Assembly (NCBI GenBank): GCA_039028635.1
Contig: JBCCHV010000066.1
Coordinates: 1-36,083, forward strand
Reading direction: 5' to 3'
Length of the DNA: 36,083 nt
From: Acidobacteriota bacterium
Lineage (GTDB): Bacteria > Acidobacteriota > Thermoanaerobaculia > Multivoradales > JBCCEF01
Part shown: piece after piece, positions 30,274 to 36,083 of the stretch
How positions within the stretch are numbered: the stretch's first letter is position 1
Layout of the letters: the number at the start of each line of letters is the position of its first letter
Translations under genes and position numbers: made by a program
The notes under the pieces: generated by a model
What the model was told of the DNA's origin: nothing
Seen by the model: only the letters and a program-made list of their open reading frames with translations
Databases searched by the model: none

Positions 30274-32633
30274 TCGGCGATCGGCTCGGCGACCAGCGGG
30301 GCCTTGGAAGCTTCTTCCTCCGGCAGGGATTCGCGCCGCGGCCCCATCGGTGACAGGGGGCGCAGCTTGCGCCGCCGGCTGGCTCTGGGCGGGGTCGCCC
30401 GCCCGAGGACGTACTGGCCGGGCCAGGGGTGATCCCACAGCTCATAGTGCTCGGCGGCGTGGAGCGTGAGATAGGGGTTGTGGAGGTGTGGTCGCGCCAT
30501 CAGCGCGAGGTCGGCGCGGCCGGCGGCGAGCACCGTGTTGGCGTGATCGGCCCCCTGGAGGGCACCGACGGCCATCACCGGGAGATCGGTCTCGAAGCGC
30601 GCCTTCTCGGCGAAGGGCACCTGGTACATGCGGCCGTACTCGGGCAGGGACTCGGGGGAGTTTCCCGCCGACGAGACGTCGAGAATGTCGCAGCCGGCGG
30701 CGCTCAAGCGGCGCGCGATGGCTACCGTTTCGTCCGGCGTCGTGCCGCTGCCGTCGTCCATCCAGTCGCTCGCCGAGACCCGCACCGCCAGCACCTTGGG
30801 CCAGACGGCGCGCACCGCCCGCAGCACCTCGAGGGGATAGCGGATGCGATTCTCGAGGCTGCCGCCATACTCGTCCCGGCGCTGATTGGAAAGCGGCGAC
30901 AGGAAGCTCGACAGCAGGTAGCCGTGGGCCATGTGCAGCTCGAGGAGGTCGAATCCGGCCTCGAGGGCGCGCTCGGCGGCGGCCACGAAGGCTGCCGTGA
31001 TGCGCTCCATGTCGGCTCGGTCCATGGCCTTCGGCACCGGCCAGTGGGGGTAATAGGGCAGCGCCGAGGGGGCGAGGGTTTGCCAGGCCCCTTCCGCCGC
31101 GGTCAGCGGGATGTCCTCCCCTTGCCAGGGATGGTGGACGGAGCCCTTGCGGCCGGCGTGGGCGAGCTGGATGCCGATCTTGGTGCCGGAGTGGCCGTGC
31201 ACGAAGTCGACCACCCGCTTCCAGGCGGCGGTGTGATCGTCGTTCCACAGACCGGCGCAGCCGGGGGTGATCCGTCCTTCCGGCGTGACGTCGGTCATCT
31301 CGGTGATGATCAGGCCGGCGCCGCCGATGGCGCGGCTGCCGAGGTGCACCAGGTGCCAGTCGTCGATCAGGCCGTCGCGGGCCGAGTACTGGCACATCGG
31401 GCTGACCACGATGCGGTTGGCGAGCTCGAGGTCGCCGAGGCGGAAGGGAGTGAAGGCGGGCGGCGGCGGCTCGGCGCCGGCGGGGACTTCGACCCCGCGG
31501 TCGCGGCAGTACCAGGCGTTGATCCGGCGCACCAGCTCGGGATCCCGTTCGGCGAGGTTGTCGTAGGTGATGCGCTTGCTGCGAGTCATCAGGTTGAAGG
31601 TGAACTGCACCGACTCCTGATCCTCGAAGCGGGCCGAGTTCTCGAACCACTCGAGGCTGGTCTGGGCGGCCTTCTGGAGCTTGACGACTTCCACCCAGCG
31701 GGCGTTCTCATAGGCCTCGAGGATCTCGGCAATGGAGCCCCCCGGTCGCTGCTGGAAGGCCTCGACGAGGGTCACCGCGTCTTCCATGGCGAGCTTGGTG
31801 CCGGAGCCGACGGAGAAATGGGCGGTGTGGGCGGCGTCCCCCAGCAGGACGACGTTGCCGTGGTGCCAGGTCTCGCACTGAACCGTCGGGAAGCTGCGCC
31901 AGATGGAACGGTTGTTGAGCAGCCGATAGCCGTCGAGATGCTCGGCGAAGAGCTCTTCGCAGAAGGCCACCGTCTCCGCCTCGGTGGCCGCGGCGAGGCC
32001 GGCCGCCTGCCAGGTCTCTTCGCGGCACTCGACGATCCAGGTCGAAAGGCCCTCCTCGAAGGGGTAGGCGTGGACCTGGAACAGGCCGTGCTCGCTGGGC
32101 TCGAAGATGAAGGTGAAGGCCGACAGCGGCTTGTCCGTGCCCAGCCAGGTGAACTTGCAGCGTCGCCAATCGATGCGCGGCCGGAACTGGTCGGCGAGCT
32201 GGCGGCGTACCCAGCTATTGGCGCCATCGGCGGCGAGAATCAGGTCGGCATCGCGAAACTCATCGAGGCTGGCGACCTCGCGCTCGAACTCGATCTCGAC
32301 ACCGAGGTCGAGGCACCGGCGGTGCAGGATCGCCAGGAGCTTTTTGCGCGATAGCGCCGAAAAGCCATGGCCGGTGGAGACCGTGCACTCGCCGTGGCGG
32401 TAGGTCTCGATGTCGGTCCAGTGCTTGAAATGACGCGTGATCTCGGCGTAGCTCACCGCGTCAGCGGCTTCGAAGTTCTCCAGCGTCTCGTCCGAGAACA
32501 CCACGCCCCAGCCGTAGGTGTCGTCGGGGCGATTGCGTTCGAGGATGCGGATCTCCGTCTCCGGAAACGCCCGCTTCATCAGAATGCCGAAATAGAGCCC
32601 TGCGGGACCTCCGCCGATGCTGACGATTTTCAT
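30270..32633 (-). CDS. Fused salicylyl/2-aminobenzoyl-CoA-type monooxygenase-reductase
   Basis: A 787-residue cytosolic flavoprotein. The N-terminal half (1-380) is a FAD-dependent aromatic hydroxylase: GGGPAGL (7-13) for FAD, ADGANSWVR, and NVVLLGDAAHTAHFSVGSGTKLAMEDA, typical of p-hydroxybenzoate-hydroxylase-like enzymes. The C-terminal half (about 395-760) is an Old Yellow Enzyme-like oxidoreductase: NRIVVSPMCQYSA, IGIQLAHAGRKG, LHMAHGYLLSSFLSPLSNQR, YGGSLENRIR and PHLHNPYLTLHAA. The fusion matches bifunctional salicylyl-CoA 5-hydroxylase/oxidoreductases and the Azoarcus 2-aminobenzoyl-CoA monooxygenase/reductase, which hydroxylate then reduce an aromatic CoA ester. The neighbouring thioesterase fits. 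No ring-cleavage genes are nearby, so the rest of the pathway is elsewhere. Confidence 0.92.
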   Translation of the reverse strand: MKIVSIGGGPAGLYFGILMKRAFPETEIRILERNRPDDTYGWGVVFSDETLENFEAADAVSYAEITRHFKHWTDIETYRHGECTVSTGHGFSALSRKKLLAILHRRCLDLGVEIEFEREVASLDEFRDADLILAADGANSWVRRQLADQFRPRIDWRRCKFTWLGTDKPLSAFTFIFEPSEHGLFQVHAYPFEEGLSTWIVECREETWQAAGLAAATEAETVAFCEELFAEHLDGYRLLNNRSIWRSFPTVQCETWHHGNVVLLGDAAHTAHFSVGSGTKLAMEDAVTLVEAFQQRPGGSIAEILEAYENARWVEVVKLQKAAQTSLEWFENSARFEDQESVQFTFNLMTRSKRITYDNLAERDPELVRRINAWYCRDRGVEVPAGAEPPPPAFTPFRLGDLELANRIVVSPMCQYSARDGLIDDWHLVHLGSRAIGGAGLIITEMTDVTPEGRITPGCAGLWNDDHTAAWKRVVDFVHGHSGTKIGIQLAHAGRKGSVHHPWQGEDIPLTAAEGAWQTLAPSALPYYPHWPVPKAMDRADMERITAAFVAAAERALEAGFDLLELHMAHGYLLSSFLSPLSNQRRDEYGGSLENRIRYPLEVLRAVRAVWPKVLAVRVSASDWMDDGSGTTPDETVAIARRLSAAGCDILDVSSAGNSPESLPEYGRMYQVPFAEKARFETDLPVMAVGALQGADHANTVLAAGRADLALMARPHLHNPYLTLHAAEHYELWDHPWPGQYVLGRATPPRASRRRKLRPLSPMGPRRESLPEEEASKAPLVAEPIAE

Positions 32634-32672
32634 GGCCCGATTCTAGCTCGGGAGGCTGATCCTCGGCCGTCG

Positions 32673-33347
32673 TTAACCGACGCTACTCCAGCGCGTCAGG
32701 TCGCCGCTCTCGAATCCGTCCTCGAAGATCTCGGCGCGCAGGATCTGCAGGCCATTGAGGGCGGCGCCCTGGCTGGGATCGGCGCCGGCCACGATCCCCG
32801 AGTGGAGGTCGAGTCGGCCGGTCGCGTCGACCAGGACGCGGTGGCGCGAGAAGGTGATCAGCTCGCGGTGCTGGCCGGACCAGGCGCCGCCCACGGAGTA
32901 GTGGGGCACGCCGAGTTCTTGATCGACGAAGGTATCGCTCAGCACGTCCGGAGCGTTCGGCATGCGGGCGTAGATCAAGACCACGTACTCGCCCGGCATC
33001 AGGCCGGTGAAGAACAGGCAGGACTCGAGGCCGGCGCTGAAGGTGACCAGGTAGTCGTCGAGCAGGCGGGCGTCGTCGCCGCTGGTGCTGGGGTCGACCG
33101 CGAGCGGGGTGTCGAGGCCGCCGAACTGACGCACGCTGACGGCCGTCACCGCGCCCTGGAGATCCACCAGGTCGTCGGTGGTGGTGGCGTGGTCCGCCGG
33201 CAGGCTGTTCCACACCCCGGCGATGCCCGCTGCGGCGTAGCTGGCGTCCGGCCCATGGTCCGGGGCGCCGAAGTCGAGATTGAGGCTCTGACCAGCGAGG
33301 GGCACCGCGGTCAAAGTCAGCAGAAGCGAGCAAGCCAGGATTTTCAT
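32673..33347 (-). CDS. Exported protein with C-terminal GFESGD tag
   Basis: A 224-residue secreted protein. The start at 33347 has AAGGAG upstream and gives a signal peptide (ILACSLLLTLTAVPLAGQ). The mature part is beta-rich (LNLDFGAPDHGP, GIAGVWNSLPADHAT, YLVTFSAGLESCLFFTGLMPGEYVVLIYA, GRLDLHSGIVAG) and resembles extracellular carbohydrate-binding or discoidin-like jelly-roll domains, although I cannot assign one. The C-terminus IFEDGFESGDLTRWSS carries the tag shared with the proteins at 13294 and 15029. It is separate from the monooxygenase upstream of it on the map and probably has its own promoter in 33348-33526. Confidence 0.78.
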   Translation of the reverse strand: MKILACSLLLTLTAVPLAGQSLNLDFGAPDHGPDASYAAAGIAGVWNSLPADHATTTDDLVDLQGAVTAVSVRQFGGLDTPLAVDPSTSGDDARLLDDYLVTFSAGLESCLFFTGLMPGEYVVLIYARMPNAPDVLSDTFVDQELGVPHYSVGGAWSGQHRELITFSRHRVLVDATGRLDLHSGIVAGADPSQGAALNGLQILRAEIFEDGFESGDLTRWSSVG

Positions 33348-33526
33348 CGGGACTCCTTGCATCGAGGGTGGGCTTGGCGCTGATGGTGAGCTGAATGTAA
33401 AGAGATGGCTGCAGGATAGCAGGTGCTCTCGCGCCAGCCGGTTGACACGGAGTGCCACCGATCGGCCTTCGTCCTGCTTTGCCGCCGCCCGACTCCCTTG
33501 CCTTGATGGCGGCGAAAGGAGGGAGG

Positions 33527-34876
33527 ATGGAGCCGAATGCAAACCCAACTCTGATTCAACGCCTGGGGGAGTCGACCTTCGTCAAGCTGGCGACCCTGGG
33601 CTTTTTGCTTCTGCTGCTGCTCTTGCCGGTGAGCCGGGTGCGCTCCCTGGTCAACGAGCGCATGGGCCGGCAGCAGGAAGTGCGCCACGAGATCACCCGC
33701 ACCTGGGGCAGCGCCCAGACCCTGCTCGGCCCGGTGCTGACGGTGCCGGTCGAGGTGCTGCGCGAGCGGCCGGTCGAGAAAGAGGGCGACGCCGTCAAGA
33801 CCTACTGGCAAGCCCACTACGTTCGCATCTTGCCGAAATCCTTGAGCTGGCAGGGAGAGGTCAACCCCGAGATCCGCAATCGCGGCCTGTTCGAGGTCGT
33901 GCTCTACGAGAGCGAGCTGGCGGCCAGCGGTCATTTCGAGATTCCAGATCTCGGTGGCGACGATCGCCGGGTGCGCTGGCAGGATGCGGAAGTGGCCCTG
34001 TTGCTGTCGACACCGCGCGGCTTGCAGCGTGAAGTGATCCTCGAGTGGGGCGATGGTGAATACCCCTTCCGGCCCGGCGCCGGTCTCGCCGACGGCCTCG
34101 GCAGTGGCATCCGGGTACCGCTTTCGGACCTCGCCGCCGACAGCGCGGTGCCGTTCTCCTTCGACCTTTCGTTGCGCGGCGCCGAAGAGCTGCTGTTCAT
34201 CCCGGTGGGCGACCTCACGACGGTCGCTCTCGGCTCGCCCTGGCAGGATCCCGGGTTCGTCGGCAGCTTCCTGCCGCAGCAGCGCCGACTCGATGCCGCG
34301 GGATTTGCGGCCGACTGGCAAGTGCCCGCCTTCGGCCGCGGCTTTCCAGGCCTGTGGTGGGACGGCCAGGTCGCCGACGTGACCCTCGACGCGACGGCCT
34401 TCGGCGTGTCCTTGATTCTGCCGGCGGACGCTTACCAACAGACGGAGCGGGCGGTGAAGTACGCGATGTTGTTCATCGTGCTGACCTTCGGCACCTTCTT
34501 CCTGCTCGAGGTCACCAGCCCGCGGCGCCTGCATGCGGTGCAGTATCTGCTCGTTGGCTTCGCCCAGTCGGTGTTCTACGTCCTGCTGCTGGCCCTCGCC
34601 GAGCACCTCGGCTTCGCTGCTGCCTACGGCCTCGCCGCCGTCGCCACCGTCGGATTGATCGCCGCCTACTCGGCGAGCGTGCTCGGCGGTTGGCGTCGCG
34701 CCGGTATCGTCGGTGTGTCCTTGGCGCTGCTCTATGGCTATCTGTTCGTGCTGCTGCGCCTCGAGGATCTCGCCCTGCTGGTGGGAGCGGTGGGCTTGTT
34801 CGCCGTCCTCGCCTTGCTGATGATCGCCACCCGCCACCTCGATTGGTTCAGCTTGCGCTGGCAGGCCGATCGTTGA
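33527..34876 (+). CDS. creD: Inner-membrane protein CreD
   Basis: A 449-residue CreD-family inner-membrane protein. The ATG at 33527 has AAGGAGGGAGG upstream and is chosen over longer open frames. An N-terminal membrane helix (LATLGFLLLLLLLPVSRVRSLVNERMGRQ) is followed by a large periplasmic domain with EVRHEITRTWGSAQTLLGPVLTVPV, GNRG-like turns (NRGLFEVVLYESEL), GAEELLFIPVGDLT and VPAFGRGFPGL, then about five C-terminal membrane segments. In enterobacteria CreD responds to the CreBC system and affects envelope integrity and colicin/beta-lactam sensitivity. No creBC is in the window. Its 3' end overlaps the convergent MarR-GNAT gene by 29 bases. Confidence 0.93.
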   Translation: MEPNANPTLIQRLGESTFVKLATLGFLLLLLLLPVSRVRSLVNERMGRQQEVRHEITRTWGSAQTLLGPVLTVPVEVLRERPVEKEGDAVKTYWQAHYVRILPKSLSWQGEVNPEIRNRGLFEVVLYESELAASGHFEIPDLGGDDRRVRWQDAEVALLLSTPRGLQREVILEWGDGEYPFRPGAGLADGLGSGIRVPLSDLAADSAVPFSFDLSLRGAEELLFIPVGDLTTVALGSPWQDPGFVGSFLPQQRRLDAAGFAADWQVPAFGRGFPGLWWDGQVADVTLDATAFGVSLILPADAYQQTERAVKYAMLFIVLTFGTFFLLEVTSPRRLHAVQYLLVGFAQSVFYVLLLALAEHLGFAAAYGLAAVATVGLIAAYSASVLGGWRRAGIVGVSLALLYGYLFVLLRLEDLALLVGAVGLFAVLALLMIATRHLDWFSLRWQADR

Positions 34877-35816
34877 GCCGGATTTCCATCTGGATGTCCG
34901 ACCGTGAGTACCCGGAGGGCTGGTTCTCGACTTCGACGAAACCCAGCTTGCGGTAGAGCTGGAGCGCCGGCGCCAGGCGCCGGTTGCTTTCCAGGAAGGC
35001 GCGGGGCGCGCCGAGCTGGCGCGCCCGCTCGATCACCGCTCGGCCGAGGAGGGCGCCGATTCCGAGACCCTGGGCCGAGGGCGTGACCGCCATCTTGGCG
35101 AGCTCGAAGCCGCCGTCGTCCATCTTGATCAGGGCGCAGGTGCCGACCACCTCGCCGCGGTGGAGGGCCATCAGGATCTGGCCGCCGGGCTCGAGGATGG
35201 TCGCCTCGGGATTCTGCAGGTAACGCAGGTCCTGCTCCTCGATCTCGAAGTAGGCGTCGATCCACTCGCGGTTGAGGCGCTCGAAGGCCGGGCCGTCGCC
35301 GGCCTCGAAGTCGCGCACTGCGACCTCGCCGGCGGGGGAAGCGTGAAAGCGCCGGGCGACCCGCTCGTAGAGGCTCTGGCGGTCGAGGATCGCCTCGACC
35401 TCGCCGAGGGCGGCCCACAGGTCGTGGCTCATGGCGCCCAGGATGTCGTCGACGGCGGCGCTGACATCGCGTCGCTGCGGCGCCATCTGGTCGACTGCCT
35501 GGTGACCGGCCTCGGTGAGGCGGGCGAGGCGCTGGCGCCGATCCTCCGCACTGCGCTCCGAAGTCGCCAGGCCGGCCTTGGTCATGGCCTTGAGAATCTG
35601 GCTCACCGAGGCGTGGGAGTGGCCGATGATGCGTCCGATCTCGCCCACCGGCAAGGGGCCCTGGTGGGCGAGCACGTAGACCACCGGAAACCAGCGCGGG
35701 TCGAGGGGAGAGCCGTAGAGGGCGTAGAGCTGGGCGGCGTCCTCGGTGATGCGAGCCGTCAGGGCGCGCAGCCGCGAGCCGATGGCCATCGGTCCGAGAT
35801 GTCGATAGAAGTCCAT
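34848..35816 (-). CDS. MarR regulator fused to GNAT acetyltransferase
   Basis: A 322-residue fusion. Residues about 1-150 are a MarR-type winged helix: VVYVLAHQGPLPVGEIGRIIGHSHASVSQILKAMTKAGLATSERS, wing DRRQRLARLT, and a long dimerisation helix. Residues about 165-315 are a GNAT domain with EVVGTCALIKMDDGGFELAKMAV, PSAQGLGIGALLGRAVIERARQLG (acetyl-CoA loop) and LQLYRKLGFVEVE. Such MarR-GNAT fusions are a known architecture and may couple acetylation to repression. The start at 35816 has AGGGAG with 6-base spacing; upstream open sequence to 35885 is the promoter. The gene is convergent with creD. Confidence 0.92.
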   Translation of the reverse strand: MDFYRHLGPMAIGSRLRALTARITEDAAQLYALYGSPLDPRWFPVVYVLAHQGPLPVGEIGRIIGHSHASVSQILKAMTKAGLATSERSAEDRRQRLARLTEAGHQAVDQMAPQRRDVSAAVDDILGAMSHDLWAALGEVEAILDRQSLYERVARRFHASPAGEVAVRDFEAGDGPAFERLNREWIDAYFEIEEQDLRYLQNPEATILEPGGQILMALHRGEVVGTCALIKMDDGGFELAKMAVTPSAQGLGIGALLGRAVIERARQLGAPRAFLESNRRLAPALQLYRKLGFVEVENQPSGYSRSDIQMEIRLNDRPASAS

Positions 35817-35842
35817 GAGGCTCTCCCTGGAGATGATTAATT

Positions 35843-35854
35843 GTAAGCGCTTAC
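35843..35854. promoter_or_regulatory. LacI-like palindromic operator GTAAGCGCTTAC
   Basis: A perfect 12-base palindrome starting 2 bases after the -10 of the MarR-GNAT promoter, so it spans the likely start site. The extended TGTAAGCGCTTACG closely resembles GalR/LacI-family operators (TGTAANCGNTTACA). Autorepression by the MarR domain is the alternative. Which protein binds is unknown. Confidence 0.65.
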
Positions 35855-35856
35855 GG

Positions 35857-35885
35857 ATTATGCAAAGGGCGACCCCGGCTGTCAA
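35857..35885 (-). promoter_or_regulatory. Promoter of the MarR-GNAT gene
   Basis: On the minus strand a perfect -35 TTGACA (35885-35880) and -10 CATAAT (35862-35857) are exactly 17 bases apart. This is among the best promoters in the window. Transcription would begin near 35850, inside the palindrome. Confidence 0.75.
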
Positions 35886-35909
35886 GTCCAGGATCGGCGG
35901 GACTGCGGC

Positions 35910-36083
35910 CTAGCAGGTTGCTGAAAAACTCATCGGCAACCTGCTTCCGGGCCCGGAAGGGCTGGGCGCCCCCGGCCCGGTGGCGGCGCAGCCGCCGCGA
36001 CGGGAGAGGAGGCCCAAGAACCGCGCTTCGTGGGCCGGAGCGGGGCGCGCAGGGAGGGGCGGGTAGCCCCTCGCGGCGCAAAC
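35910..36083. repeat. Hairpin-rich repeat element, copy B (incomplete at window end)
   Basis: It starts TAGCAGGTTGCTGAAAAAC, closely similar to the reverse complement of the edge at 21203-21222. AGCAGGTTGC (35912-35921) pairs perfectly with GCAACCTGCT (35936-35945), then a 16-base palindrome CTTCCGGGCCCGGAAG (35944-35959) and GGCGGC/GCCGCC stems follow. No convincing protein gene. It resembles a small non-autonomous mobile or REP-like element. The window ends inside it. Confidence 0.5.

Noticed and set aside
30429-32354. 641-codon open frame on the plus strand
   Set aside because: Antisense shadow of the fused monooxygenase-reductase; low-complexity Gly/Val/Glu-rich translation with no domain.
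35851-36081. 76-codon open frame on the minus strand at the window end
   Set aside because: It is a translation of the hairpin-rich repeat and the promoter next to it; Arg/Pro-rich with no protein character.
1-36083. CRISPR array, prophage or complete insertion sequence
   Set aside because: No regularly spaced direct repeats, no phage structural genes and no transposase or integrase were seen anywhere in the window.

Overview
This window is a GC-rich chromosomal segment of a diderm bacterium. It encodes two TonB-dependent outer-membrane receptors, many exported proteins and one lipoprotein. Three features make Acidobacteriota (Thermoanaerobaculia-like) my best guess: a CadC-like winged-helix regulator fused to TPRs, large SGNH-TPR and beta-helix secreted proteins, and a recurrent C-terminal GFESGD tag. 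That placement is inference from protein style; no rRNA or marker gene is present.

Layout. 1-22: the 3' end of a tRNA, probably His. 334-7100: two TonB-dependent receptors flanking a divergent SDR/AraC pair; the second receptor has a good promoter and a Fur-box-like dyad. 7228-12033: a membrane protein, a small exported barrel-like protein whose frame is broken by two TGA codons, a YHS-TlpA thiol protein, a flavodoxin-like reductase, an LCM-type methyltransferase and a lipoprotein. 12103-13248: a self-regulated DoxX-TetR operon whose TetR gene apparently starts at CTG. 13294-16303: two exported proteins (beta-helix, propeller-like) with the same C-terminal tag. 16676-18648: a membrane metallophosphoesterase overlapping by ATGA a gene with an in-frame TGA. 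18656-24009 (minus): msrA, an acyl-CoA ligase, a CadC-like TPR regulator and an exported protein. 24202-29834 (plus): an ArsR-SRPBCC fusion, a GNAT, DUF6526 and other membrane proteins, an SGNH-TPR protein and a six-cysteine secreted peptide. 29863-33347 (minus): a fused salicylyl/aminobenzoyl-CoA-type monooxygenase-reductase with a thioesterase, and a third tagged protein. 33527-35816: creD and a convergent MarR-GNAT fusion with a clear promoter and operator. 35910-36083: a hairpin-rich repeat that resembles one at 21062-21222.

The most important result is the gene at 17965-18648. Read straight through its TGA at 18226-18228, it gives a complete exported iodothyronine-deiodinase-family protein in which TGA falls exactly at the family's selenocysteine (FGSLT-U). 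Hairpins typical of a bacterial SECIS lie immediately downstream, one with a GGUC-containing loop and a 5' bulge. A conventional ORF caller truncates this gene, because an ATG directly follows the TGA. The gene sits beside msrA, and a YHS-TlpA protein lies about 9 kb away, so there is an envelope thiol/selenol redox theme. A second gene (7892-8569) carries two TGAs spaced as U-x-x-U before a strong hairpin, but there I favour frameshift damage.
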